DNA of 49,130 nucleotides from Thermoleophilia bacterium. GTDB lineage: Bacteria; Actinomycetota; Thermoleophilia; Miltoncostaeales; Miltoncostaeaceae. The DNA lies in the NCBI GenBank assembly GCA_025455865.1, contig JALOLS010000003.1, positions 1-49,130 of the forward strand, in the 5' to 3' direction. Of the stretch, positions 8,206 to 15,633 are shown piece after piece. The first letter of the stretch is position 1. Each line of letters starts with the position of its first letter. Below the pieces are notes generated by a model. That model did no database searches. It was not told the DNA's origin and saw only the letters and a program-made list of their open reading frames with translations. A program made the position numbers and the translations under genes.

Positions 8206-8394
8206 ATGACCACCAACCCGATGTGCCCGCAACTGGCCCGCCTGCACGCCGACCAGCTCGCCCGCGAGGTCCGCCGCTCGCGCCGGCCCCGCGGCATCCT
8301 GCGCCGCCGCCACGCCGCCGACCCCGCTCGTCAGGTCACCGGCGGCGCGGCGCTGGCCGGGGTCCAGACCGCGCGGCCGGGCTGCTCTCCGTGA
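8206..8394 (+). CDS. Small basic protein of unknown function
   Basis: This predicted protein has 62 residues. The ATG at 8206 is supported by GGAGG at 8196-8200 and an upstream TAGCGT. The N-terminal half (MCPQLARLHADQLAREVRRS) looks helical and amphipathic. It is followed by a strongly basic stretch (RRSRRPRGILRRRH) and a neutral tail that ends in a cysteine-containing GCSP. Apart from two cysteines there is no recognisable motif. The basic segment could bind nucleic acid or acidic protein surfaces, which is only a guess. I do not recognise a family. A strong hairpin lies 14 bp after the stop, which supports a separate transcription unit. Confidence 0.55.
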   Translation: MTTNPMCPQLARLHADQLAREVRRSRRPRGILRRRHAADPARQVTGGAALAGVQTARPGCSP

Positions 8395-8408
8395 CCTGAC
8401 GCGCCACT

Positions 8409-8436
8409 CCGGCGCCCCCGACGGCGGGGGCGCCGG
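8409..8436. terminator. Perfect 12-bp hairpin between converging genes
   Basis: CCGGCGCCCCCG (8409-8420) and its exact reverse complement (8425-8436) enclose a 4-nt loop ACGG. It sits between the stop of the small protein gene (8394) and the stop of moaA (8441, minus strand), so it can serve both strands. There is no T-run. Confidence 0.7.
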
Positions 8437-8440
8437 CGGG

Positions 8441-9433
8441 TCAGCCCCCGATCCGGCTCATCGGCCGCTCGACCCGGCGGCCGGCGCCGATGGCGTGCCC
8501 GGCGGGCTTGCCGAGCACCGCCGCGCGCACGATGCGCTCGAGCTCCGCGTCGGCGGCGCCCGCGCGCATGGGCCCGGCGAGATCGGTCTCCTCGTCGGAG
8601 AACAGGCAGGTCCGAAGGCGCCCGTCCGGCGTGATCCGCAGGCGGTCGCAGGTCGCGCAGAACGGCTCGGACACCGAGCTCACGAACTCGAGCGCGCCGC
8701 CGGGGCGGTCGGCGAACCGCCAGCGGGTGGCGGTGTCGGAGGGCCGCTCGCGCCCCAGCGGGATCAGCGGCCAGCGCGCGTCGATCATCGCCCGCACCTC
8801 GGCCCCGCGCACCACGTCGGCCGGGCGCCAGGCGCGGTCGGCGTCGAGGGGCATGGCCTCGACGAACCGCATGACCACCGGCCGCCGCCGCGCCATCTCG
8901 GCCAGCGGGAGGACGTCGGCCTCCCCGATCCCGCGCAGCAGCACCGCGTTCACCTTCAGCGGGCGCAGGCCGGGGTGGGCCAGGGCGGCGTCGATGCCGG
9001 CGAGCACCCGGTCCAGGTCGCGCCGGCGGGTGACCCGGGCGAAGCGGTCCGGGTCGAGGCTGTCCAGGCTCACGTTCAGCCGGGCGAGCCCGGCCCGGGC
9101 CAGGTCGTCGGCCAGCGGGGCCAGCAGCACCCCGTTGGTGGTCATCGAGACCTCACAGACGCCCGGGACCGCGCTGATCCGGCCCACCAGCCCGGCCACC
9201 CCCGGCCGCACCAGCGGCTCGCCCCCGGTCACCCGCACGCGGCCGGCCCCGAGCCGGGCGAACAGGCCGACCAGCCGCACGGCCTCGTCGTCGGTCAGGA
9301 GCTCGCCGGGCGCGCACCAGGGCAGGCCCTCGGCCGGCATGCAGTAGCGGCAGCGCAGGTTGCACCGGTCGGTCACCGAGAGGCGGAGCGCCCGGTGGAC
9401 GCGGCCGAAGCCGTCGGCCAGCGGCGCGCTCAC
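8441..9433 (-). CDS. moaA: GTP 3',8-cyclase MoaA (molybdenum cofactor synthesis)
   Basis: Radical SAM enzyme that rearranges GTP to 3',8-cyclo-GTP, the first step of molybdopterin synthesis, together with MoaC. The N-terminal 4Fe-4S site is C24-x3-C28-x2-C31 (CNLRCRYC). The C-terminal cluster is CATC...C in CATCDRLRITPDGRLRTCLF. The GGEP strand and the conserved C-terminal double glycine (MSRIGG) are present, so all known essential elements are intact in 330 residues. The GTG start overlaps the dehydrogenase stop (ATGTGA). Unusually, it is the last gene of a CoA-ester cassette rather than lying with other moa genes. The coupling hints that a molybdenum enzyme serves the same pathway. Confidence 0.96.
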   Translation of the reverse strand: MSAPLADGFGRVHRALRLSVTDRCNLRCRYCMPAEGLPWCAPGELLTDDEAVRLVGLFARLGAGRVRVTGGEPLVRPGVAGLVGRISAVPGVCEVSMTTNGVLLAPLADDLARAGLARLNVSLDSLDPDRFARVTRRRDLDRVLAGIDAALAHPGLRPLKVNAVLLRGIGEADVLPLAEMARRRPVVMRFVEAMPLDADRAWRPADVVRGAEVRAMIDARWPLIPLGRERPSDTATRWRFADRPGGALEFVSSVSEPFCATCDRLRITPDGRLRTCLFSDEETDLAGPMRAGAADAELERIVRAAVLGKPAGHAIGAGRRVERPMSRIGG

Positions 9434-10170
9434 ATCACCACCCCGCCGTTGACCGAGAGCGACTGCCCGGTGATGAAGCCGGCGGCCGGCGAGGCCAGGA
9501 AGGCGACGGCCTCGGCCACCTCCTCCGGCCGCGCGGCCCGGCGCATCGGCGCCGCGCGGACCGCCCCCTCCACGATCCGCCGGCCCACCTCGTCCTCGCG
9601 CAGGCGCGCCTCGAAGGCCGTCTCGGTGACCGCGGGCGACACGCAGTTCACCCGGATGCCGTCGCGCGCGAGCTCCCGGGCGATCGACTTGCTGAAGGCG
9701 ACCACCGCGGCCTTGGCCCCGGCGTAGACCGCCTCGCCCCAGCCGCCCACCCGGGCGGTGTCGCTCGCGATCGACACGACCGCCGAGCCCGGGCCGGCCG
9801 CGCGCAGGGCCGGGATCGCGGCGTGGGTGGTGGCGAGCACGCCGCGGTAGTTGATGGCGACGATCCGGTCCCAGTCGGCCGGGGTGGTGTCGGCGAAGAG
9901 CGCCGGCCGGTCCCAGCCGGCGTTGTTGACCAGCACGTCCAGGCGCCCGTGGGCCATGAGCACGGCGGCGACCGCCCGCGCCCCGGCGTCGGGGTCGGTC
10001 ACGTCGTGCTCGACCCCGGTGCAGCCGAGCCCGGCGGCCAGCTCGGTGACCTGGGGGTCCAGGTCGGTGAGCACCACCCGCGCGCCCCGGCCGAGCAGGG
10101 CGGCCGCCACCGCCCGGCCGATGCCGCCGGCGCCGCCGGTGACCATGCAGACCCGGCCGTCCATGCTCAT
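9430..10170 (-). CDS. SDR-family dehydrogenase, BadH-like
   Basis: This NAD(P)-dependent short-chain dehydrogenase has 246 residues. Motifs are TGGAGGIG (cofactor loop), NNAG, the catalytic serine in SIASD, and YxxxK as YAGAK, with FITGQSLSVNGG near the end. The string NNAGWD and the segment SIASDTARVGGWGEAVYAGAKAAVVAFSK region closely resemble BadH, the 2-hydroxycyclohexanecarboxyl-CoA dehydrogenase of alicyclic acid degradation, as I recall that family. The neighbours fit a CoA-ester substrate: aryl-CoA ligase and thioesterase upstream, all overlapping by about 4 bp. A general 3-hydroxyacyl-CoA dehydrogenase is the alternative. An ATG 6 nt further in (10164) could also be the start. Confidence 0.85.
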   Translation of the reverse strand: MSMDGRVCMVTGGAGGIGRAVAAALLGRGARVVLTDLDPQVTELAAGLGCTGVEHDVTDPDAGARAVAAVLMAHGRLDVLVNNAGWDRPALFADTTPADWDRIVAINYRGVLATTHAAIPALRAAGPGSAVVSIASDTARVGGWGEAVYAGAKAAVVAFSKSIARELARDGIRVNCVSPAVTETAFEARLREDEVGRRIVEGAVRAAPMRRAARPEEVAEAVAFLASPAAGFITGQSLSVNGGVVM

Positions 10171-10583
10171 GCCCCGGCCGCCTGGAAGCGCTGGAAGGTG
10201 CCCTGCCCCACGGCGACCACGCGGTCGCGCGCGTCGCGGGCCTCGGCGGCGGCGACGAACAGCCGGCGCCCCTCGGTGACCACCCAGCCGCGGGCCGAGA
10301 GCTCACCCGGCGGGGCGGGCGCCGTGAAGTTCAGCTTCATCTCGATCGTCGCGCAGCCCTCCTCCGGGGGTTGGCGGGCCAGGATGGCGAGGCCCATGGC
10401 GGCGTCGATCAGCCCGGCGAGCACCCCGCCGTGCGCGGTGCCGTAGGCCTGCAGGAGCTCCGGGGTCACCGTGAGGGCGAAGCGGCTGCCGTCGGCTCCG
10501 GCCTCGAGCACGCGCATGTTCGTCGTGCGGTAGTAGCCGCAGGCGTTCCAGCGTTCCAGGAGGTCGTCGGGGGGGCGGGTCAC
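10167..10583 (-). CDS. PaaI-family hotdog thioesterase
   Basis: This 138-residue single hotdog-fold protein should hydrolyse acyl- or aryl-CoA thioesters. The family signature GTAHGGVLAGLIDAAMGLAI is present, with HGG and the downstream aspartate that activates water. A second conserved region, ATIEMKLNFTAPAPPGELSARG, follows. The start is GTG 10583, which overlaps the ligase stop (ACGTGA), and the stop overlaps the dehydrogenase start (ATGA). In the pathway it may recycle CoA from dead-end aromatic or hydroxylated CoA esters, as PaaI does in phenylacetate breakdown. Confidence 0.88.
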   Translation of the reverse strand: MTRPPDDLLERWNACGYYRTTNMRVLEAGADGSRFALTVTPELLQAYGTAHGGVLAGLIDAAMGLAILARQPPEEGCATIEMKLNFTAPAPPGELSARGWVVTEGRRLFVAAAEARDARDRVVAVGQGTFQRFQAAGA

Positions 10584-12100
10584 GTGGCTCCTTCGGGGGA
10601 TGGTGCCGGAACGGCCAGGGCCGCGCGGGCGATCTCGCGGACGGTGCCGCGGTTGACCTTGCCGGATGCGCTCGTGGGCAGCCGGTCGACCACCCGGAAG
10701 GCCCGCGGCACCTCGTGCACGGCCAGGCCCGCGCGGCATCGGGCCGCGAGCCGGGCGTCCAGGTCGGCCGGGCCGGCCGGCGCCCCGACCACCGCCACCA
10801 GGCGGAGCAGCCCCTCGGCGTCCTCCACCCCGGTCACGACCACCTCGCTCACCGCGGGGTCGGCCATCAGGGCGGCCTCGACCCGGGCCGGGTCGACCCA
10901 CAGCGCGCCGACCTTGACCCGGTCGCCCGCCCGCCCGAGCACCGTGTGGCTGCCGTCCGCCTCGCGGCGGACCAGGTCGCCGGTGTGCAGCCATCCGCCG
11001 GCCAGGGCGCGGTCCGACGCCGCCGGGTCGCCCAGGTAGCCGGACATGAGCGTCGGCCCCCGGACCAGCAGCTCGCCCTCGTGCCCGTCCGGGTCCTGCC
11101 CGGGCAGCGGGACGATCCTCAGCCGGTACCCGGCCACCGGCCAGCCCACCGTCCCCGGCCGCGGCGACCCGGGCCGGTCGGAGCAGTAGAGGTTGGTCGC
11201 CTCGCTCGACCCCAGGCCGTTCACCAGCCGCAGGCCGGTCGCGCGCTCCACCGACGCCCACACCGCGGGCGGCAGCGGCTCGCCCGCGGCCACCGCCAGC
11301 CGCACGCCGGCGAAGGCGTCCCGCCCGATCCGCCCCTCGGCCACGTGCCGGGCGAGCCGGGCCCAGGAGGTCGGCACGCCGAACAGCGCGGTGGCACCGC
11401 CCTCGGTGCAGGCCCGGGCCACGCCGGCGGGGCTCGCCTGGTCCGGGGCGATCCAGGCGGCGGCGCCGGCCGCGAGGGGGAAGTAGCAGGTGTTCCCGAG
11501 GCCGTAGGAGGTGGCCAGGCCGGCGACCGAGGCGGTCACGTCGCCGGGACCGAGCCGCAGCACCCGCCGGCCGTAGGTGGCCGCGCAGGCCGGGATGTCG
11601 CGGTGGCGGTGGACCGCCCACTTGCTCGGCCCGGTCGTGCCCGAGGTGAGCAGCAGGTAGGCCGGGTCGTCGCCGGAGGTCGCCGCGAGGCCGGGGTCCA
11701 GGCGGTCCTCGGCGGCGGCGGCCGCGACCTCCGCGGCCGGCGCGCGGAGGATCCCGGGGGCGAGGGAGGGGTCGTCGGAGAGGATCAGCCGCGCGCCCAG
11801 GCGGGCGAGCGCGGGGGCGAGGCGGTCGCGCGGGTGCGCGGGGCTCGCGAGCGCCGCCACCGCCCCGATCCGCAGCACGGCGAGGAACGCGGCCACCCAG
11901 GCCGGCGAGTCGGGCATCGCGATCGCCACCACATCGCCGCGGCGCACCCCGCGCCCGGCGAGCCATCCGGCGAGCGCGCCGCAGGACCGGGCCAGCCGCG
12001 CCCGGTCCCAGGCCTCCTCGGGGGTCACGATCGCCACCAGCGCGGCGTCCCGGTCCAGCCGGTCGTCGAGGAGGGCCCCGCAGGTGTTCAGCCGCCGCAC
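10580..12100 (-). CDS. Benzoate-CoA ligase-like acyl-CoA synthetase
   Basis: ANL-superfamily adenylate-forming enzyme that activates a carboxylic acid with ATP and CoA. Motifs in order are LLLTSGTTGPSKWAVHRH (P-loop), NGLGSSEATNLYCSDRPG (motif A5), GWLHTGD, GRAGDRVKVGALWVDPARVE (hinge) and LPTSASGKVNRG with the C-terminal catalytic lysine. The A5 region, G-SSE---LY-S-RPG, and the AVHxH after the P-loop resemble benzoate and 4-hydroxybenzoate CoA ligases more than fatty-acid ligases. The start is uncertain. GTG 12100 gives 506 residues with a usual N-terminus, while TTG or other codons further up remain possible. It is first of four overlapping genes and divergent from the cupin gene at 12188. 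Confidence 0.85.
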   Translation of the reverse strand: MRRLNTCGALLDDRLDRDAALVAIVTPEEAWDRARLARSCGALAGWLAGRGVRRGDVVAIAMPDSPAWVAAFLAVLRIGAVAALASPAHPRDRLAPALARLGARLILSDDPSLAPGILRAPAAEVAAAAAEDRLDPGLAATSGDDPAYLLLTSGTTGPSKWAVHRHRDIPACAATYGRRVLRLGPGDVTASVAGLATSYGLGNTCYFPLAAGAAAWIAPDQASPAGVARACTEGGATALFGVPTSWARLARHVAEGRIGRDAFAGVRLAVAAGEPLPPAVWASVERATGLRLVNGLGSSEATNLYCSDRPGSPRPGTVGWPVAGYRLRIVPLPGQDPDGHEGELLVRGPTLMSGYLGDPAASDRALAGGWLHTGDLVRREADGSHTVLGRAGDRVKVGALWVDPARVEAALMADPAVSEVVVTGVEDAEGLLRLVAVVGAPAGPADLDARLAARCRAGLAVHEVPRAFRVVDRLPTSASGKVNRGTVREIARAALAVPAPSPEGAT

Positions 12101-12126
12101 GGCGCCACTGACTTTCTCCTGGCACG

Positions 12127-12137
12127 ATTGGATCAAT
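12127..12137. promoter_or_regulatory. AT-rich inverted repeat in the ligase/cupin divergent promoter
   Basis: ATTG-GAT-CAAT is an 11-nt inverted repeat inside a conspicuously AT-rich patch (about 12110-12148) in otherwise very GC-rich DNA. It lies between the ligase start (12100, minus) and the cupin-protein ATG (12188, plus). It is a candidate operator or overlapping promoter for both directions. No regulator gene is adjacent. Confidence 0.4.
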
Positions 12138-12187
12138 ACAAGGTCTACCGCCCCGCGGGCGCGGGGGCAAGCGCGGGAGGGCAGGTC

Positions 12188-12859
12188 ATGGGCGTCTCGC
12201 AGGGCGCGATCGACGCGCTCGGTCGCGACCACGACGCGTGGTTGGTGCAGGCTCGGGTGGCGCGGACGGGTCCCCCCGGCGCGGCGGTCGCGTTCCTGGC
12301 CGGCGACGGGCTGGGGCACGTCCGCGTGGTGGCCGAGCAGGTCCTGCCCGCCCTCGTGGCCGGGCACCCGGACCTGGTCGCCCGGTGGGCGCTCGCCCGG
12401 GCGCGGCTGGACGCGGCCGCCGCGACGAAGGACGCCCGCCTGATCGCCCGGGGGATGGTCCGCCTGATCGCGATCGAGGCGCGCGAGGTGCTCCCGGCCG
12501 CCCGGACGACGGCGCCTCCCGGGGGCCTGGGCCTGGCCGGCCGGCCGGCCGAGGCCGGGCTCGTGGTGGCCCCGACCGGCGGCCCCGCCTGGGGGCGGGC
12601 CACCCGCGACCTCAACCTCACCCTGGTCGTATGGCCTCCGGCGGGCGGCGTCGGCCGGCACGTGAACGCCGAGCGCGACGTGCTGGTCGTGCCGGTCGCG
12701 GGCTCGGCCACGCTCACGGTCGACGGCGAGGACCACGTCCTGCGCCCGGGCGTGGTGGCGGTGGTCCGGCGCGGCGCGGCGAGGTCGATCGTCGCCGGTT
12801 CCGAGGGCGTGCGGTACCTGTCGGCCCACCGCCGCGACATTTCTTCCGCGGATGCCTAG
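12188..12859 (+). CDS. Protein with unknown N-terminal helical domain and C-terminal cupin-like domain
   Basis: This 223-residue protein has two visible parts. Residues 1-120 are mostly alpha-helical and unrecognised, with a segment AALARARLDAAAATKDARLIARGMVRLIAIEAREVLP-like in composition. Residues about 135-215 read as a cupin-type beta-barrel (TLVVWPPAGGVGRHVNAERDVLVVPVAG region, then DGEDHVLRPGVVAVVRRGAARSI). Of the usual metal ligands, H and E are present in RHVNAERD. The start ATG follows GGGAGGG at 12176-12182. It is the first gene of a co-oriented set with DUF2249, DUF59 and a heme-copper-oxidase-like protein, where small cupins recur, and it may bind a metal or small ligand there. 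Confidence 0.7.
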   Translation: MGVSQGAIDALGRDHDAWLVQARVARTGPPGAAVAFLAGDGLGHVRVVAEQVLPALVAGHPDLVARWALARARLDAAAATKDARLIARGMVRLIAIEAREVLPAARTTAPPGGLGLAGRPAEAGLVVAPTGGPAWGRATRDLNLTLVVWPPAGGVGRHVNAERDVLVVPVAGSATLTVDGEDHVLRPGVVAVVRRGAARSIVAGSEGVRYLSAHRRDISSADA

Positions 12860-12915
12860 ACAAACCTGCCCGGGCGTGTGACGATCGTGCCGAGTCGAGC
12901 CGGGAGGATGCGCTG

Positions 12916-13461
12916 ATGGACGCGACCACGACGATCGACGCGGCGATGCCACCGCCGGGCCTGGACATCGTCCGGCTCGATGTGCGGCCGCTCCTCGCCC
13001 GGGGTGAGGAGCCCTTCCGGGCGATCATGGATGCGGTGGACGGCCTGGGCGCGGGACAGGCGCTCGCCCTGCGGACACCCTTCGACCCGGTCCCGCTCCA
13101 CCGGGTGATGGCCGGCAAGGGCTTCCGGCGCCACACGGTCGCGCGCGCGCCGGACGACCTGGAGACCGTGTACTGGCCCGAGGCCGCCGACGCGCCGGCC
13201 GCGCCGGCCCCGGCGCACGCGGACGTGCCGGAGCCGGAGGCCCGGGTCGAGCTCGACGTGCGCGGCCTGGCGCCGCCCGAGCCCATGGAGCGCACCCTGG
13301 CCGCCCTCGAGGCCCTGCCCGTGGGCGAGGCGCTCGTGCAGGTGAACGACCGCGTCCCCGCGTTCCTCCTGCCGCTGCTGGACGAGCAGGGCTGGGCGTA
13401 CCGCATCAGCGCCGACGACCGCGGCACGGTGACCACCATCTGGCGGGACCGGCCGTCATGA
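12916..13461 (+). CDS. Tandem DUF2249 protein
   Basis: This 181-residue protein contains two DUF2249 (TusA-like fold) domains joined by an Ala/Pro linker. Domain 1 starts LDVRPLLARGEEPF and ends LETVYWPE. Domain 2 starts LDVRGLAPPEPMERT and ends GTVTTIWRD. Both keep the LDVR opening and the central strand that ends in a Pro-containing loop. DUF2249 proteins are often encoded with nitrite/NO metabolism, cupin and hemerythrin genes, but their chemistry is not settled. Unlike TusA, no conserved cysteine is seen, so sulfur relay is unlikely. The ATG follows GGGAGG (12902-12907). The stop overlaps the DUF59 start by 4 bp. Confidence 0.85.
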   Translation: MDATTTIDAAMPPPGLDIVRLDVRPLLARGEEPFRAIMDAVDGLGAGQALALRTPFDPVPLHRVMAGKGFRRHTVARAPDDLETVYWPEAADAPAAPAPAHADVPEPEARVELDVRGLAPPEPMERTLAALEALPVGEALVQVNDRVPAFLLPLLDEQGWAYRISADDRGTVTTIWRDRPS

Positions 13462-13760
13462 CCGAGGACGAGGCCTGGGCGGCGCTCGCGCGCGTGGTCG
13501 ATCCCGAGCTCGGCGTCGACATCGTCGAGCTCGGCCTGGTCTACGGCCTGGAGGTCGGGCCGGAGCGGGTGAAGGTGACGATGACCCTGACCAGTCAGGG
13601 CTGCCCCCTGCACGGGGTGATCGTGGACGGGGTCGAGCGCGCCCTGGAGCGGCCCGGCGGCCCCGACGTCGAGATCGAGATGGTCTGGGATCCGCCCTGG
13701 GACCCGGACCGGATCGGATCCTCCGGCCGGCGGGCGCTCGGGGACCCGACCACGACATGA
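13458..13760 (+). CDS. DUF59 / MIP18-family iron-sulfur cluster assembly factor
   Basis: This 100-residue protein is one MIP18-type domain, the family of PaaD, SufT and the N-terminal part of Mrp/ApbC, which help mature Fe-S proteins. Diagnostic features are DPELGVDIVELGLVYGLEV, then VTMTLTSQGCPLH with the conserved cysteine, and the closing MVWDPPWDPDRI. It is coupled on both sides: ATGA with DUF2249 upstream and ATGA with the membrane protein downstream. The tight coupling suggests that it serves a metalloprotein of this operon rather than general Fe-S repair. Confidence 0.9.
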   Translation: MTEDEAWAALARVVDPELGVDIVELGLVYGLEVGPERVKVTMTLTSQGCPLHGVIVDGVERALERPGGPDVEIEMVWDPPWDPDRIGSSGRRALGDPTTT

Positions 13761-15097
13761 GCGCGCGCGGCCGGTGCACGCCGGGCGCGCGCACGCTGGA
13801 GCGGCAGCGCGCGGTCGGCGGTCCCCCGTGGGCCCTGCCCTCCGGCGCGCTGCTCGCCGCGTCGATGGCCCAGGTCGCCGGTGCGATCGCCCTCGCGGTG
13901 GCCGCGCGCGACCTGGCGTCCGGCGCCGTCTACGGATCGGCGTCGCTGGTGACCGCGCACCTGTACGGCCTGGCCTTCCTCACGCTGGCGATCCTCGGCG
14001 CGATGCTGCAGCTCGTGCCGGTCGTGATCCGCCAGTCCGTGGCCGGGCCGTGGCCCGCGGCGGGCGCCGTCACCGGGGTGGGCCTGGGTGGCGTGCTGCT
14101 CGCGGCGGGCCTCGGCACCGGCGCCGCCGGCCTCATCGCGGCCGGCGGCACGCTGGTGGTGGCCGGCGGCGCGCTGATCGGGGCGTTCCTGGTCCGGGCG
14201 CTGTGGCGCGCGTGGCGGGCGGGCACCCTCGGCGCGGCCGGGGCCGGGATCGCGCTGGCCACCACATGGCTCTGGGTGGTGCTCGCGATGGGCGGGCTCA
14301 TGGCGGCCAACCGGGTGGAGCCCTTCCTCGCGACCGACCGGCTGCGCCTGATCGCCGCGCACGCCGCGGTGGCCCTGGTCGGCTGGATCGGCGGCACGAT
14401 CGTGGCGGTGGCCCTGAAGCTCGGGCCGATGCTGGCGCTCGCCCACGGCCACCCGGTGGCGCCCGGCACCTGGGCGATGGCGTGCTGGAACGCCTCGGTC
14501 CCGCCGCTCGCCCTCGGGCTCCTCGTCGGCGCGGGGCCGCTGGTCGCGGCCGGCGCGGCGCTGCTCACCATCGCCTGCGCGCTGGCCCTGTGGTTCACGA
14601 TCGGCGTGCTCCGCCACCGGCGCCGGCGGGCCGAGGCGCCCATCGCGCACCTGGTCCTCGGGACCGCCGTCGCCGGCGGGGCCGCGGTGGCCGGCCTGCT
14701 CGCCGCGCTCGGGGCGCTCGACCCCCTGGAGGTGGCCGTGCCGGTGGCGCTCGCCCTGATGGTCGGCCTGGGGGCCGGGGTGACCTCCGGGCACCTGTTC
14801 AAGGTCGTCCCGATGCTGGTGTGGACCGGCCGCTACGCGCACCTGGCCGGGATCGGGGGCGCCCCGAAGCTCGCCGACCTCTACCCGGCGCCGCTCGCGA
14901 CCGCGGAGGTGGCGCTCTTCACGCCGGGCCTCGCGGCGCTCCTGGCCGGCGTGGCCGGCGGGGTCGGATGGCTGGCCCTCGCCGGCGCGCTCGCGCTGGT
15001 CGCGGCAGCACTGTGCGTGGTGGTCGCCGTGCTGGTCGTCGTGGCCGGCCGCCCGCGCCCGGCCGCCGCACCGCTCAGGCCCGCGCCCGCCGCCTAG
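13757..15097 (+). CDS. Polytopic heme-copper-oxidase/NnrS-like membrane protein
   Basis: This 446-residue integral membrane protein has about 12 predicted helices. It carries histidines placed at helix ends as in heme-copper oxidase subunit I and NnrS: TAHLYGLAFLTLAILGAM (H68), AHAAVALVGWIGGTIVAV with KLGPM, and TSGHLFKVVPMLVWTGRYA. There is no HH pair and no GHPxxY motif, so a complete CuB site is not visible. It is therefore not a standard oxidase, but it could bind heme or copper and handle NO, O2 or a metal. The upstream DUF2249 and DUF59 genes overlap in series. Its TAG overlaps the stop of the converging gene through a shared CTAG. Confidence 0.65.
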   Translation: MSARGRCTPGARTLERQRAVGGPPWALPSGALLAASMAQVAGAIALAVAARDLASGAVYGSASLVTAHLYGLAFLTLAILGAMLQLVPVVIRQSVAGPWPAAGAVTGVGLGGVLLAAGLGTGAAGLIAAGGTLVVAGGALIGAFLVRALWRAWRAGTLGAAGAGIALATTWLWVVLAMGGLMAANRVEPFLATDRLRLIAAHAAVALVGWIGGTIVAVALKLGPMLALAHGHPVAPGTWAMACWNASVPPLALGLLVGAGPLVAAGAALLTIACALALWFTIGVLRHRRRRAEAPIAHLVLGTAVAGGAAVAGLLAALGALDPLEVAVPVALALMVGLGAGVTSGHLFKVVPMLVWTGRYAHLAGIGGAPKLADLYPAPLATAEVALFTPGLAALLAGVAGGVGWLALAGALALVAAALCVVVAVLVVVAGRPRPAAAPLRPAPAA

Positions 15098-15585
15098 GAC
15101 TCCTCGCCGGCCTGCCGGGCGGCGTGGGCGGCGCGCAGCCGGCGCGCCTCCTCGGGCGAGAGCGCCGCGCGCACCCGGGGGATGATGGTCACGGCGAACG
15201 CGAGCGCCCCGAGCGCCGGCAGCACCGCGGCGACCCCGAGCAGCACCCGCCAGGCCGTGGCGGGGTCGGCGCCGGTCGTCTGCGGCTCGGCCAGCAGGCG
15301 CAGCAGCAGCCCGGCGTTGATCAGCCCGAAGGCGATCCAGCCGCCCTCCCGGCCCGGCCGCCGGCCCTGCACGCGGGGGAACATCCAGTACGCCACGCCG
15401 ATCACCAGCATGAGCAGGAAGCCCATGAGCAGCACATGGGCGTGCAGCGACGGCCACGGCGGCCCCGGGGTGAAGCCCCGCACGGCGTCGTGCACGAGCA
15501 TCCACGAGCCCATGGCCATGCCCCCGACCAGGTAGACCAGGGCCGCACGTACACACCAGCGGCTGAGGGTCGGCATCGCTCCCAT
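15094..15585 (-). CDS. Small heme-copper-oxidase-like membrane protein
   Basis: This 163-residue protein has four likely helices. The second begins with LHAHVLLMGFLLMLVIGVAYWMFPRV, the HxH-x-x-x-GF...G.xYxxxP pattern typical of one helix of CcoN/NorB-like subunits. A further histidine lies in the first helix (LVHDAV). It is far too short for an oxidase, so it probably represents a minimal heme-binding four-helix unit that works alone or beside the 446-residue protein facing it. The C-terminal 25 residues are charged. The start at 15585 has no clear SD. ATG 15576 is an alternative. Confidence 0.65.
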   Translation of the reverse strand: MGAMPTLSRWCVRAALVYLVGGMAMGSWMLVHDAVRGFTPGPPWPSLHAHVLLMGFLLMLVIGVAYWMFPRVQGRRPGREGGWIAFGLINAGLLLRLLAEPQTTGADPATAWRVLLGVAAVLPALGALAFAVTIIPRVRAALSPEEARRLRAAHAARQAGEES

Positions 15586-15633
15586 CCTGCCAGCGCGTCC
15601 CGCCGCCGGCCTGCCGGGCGCCGACCGGCCGGG

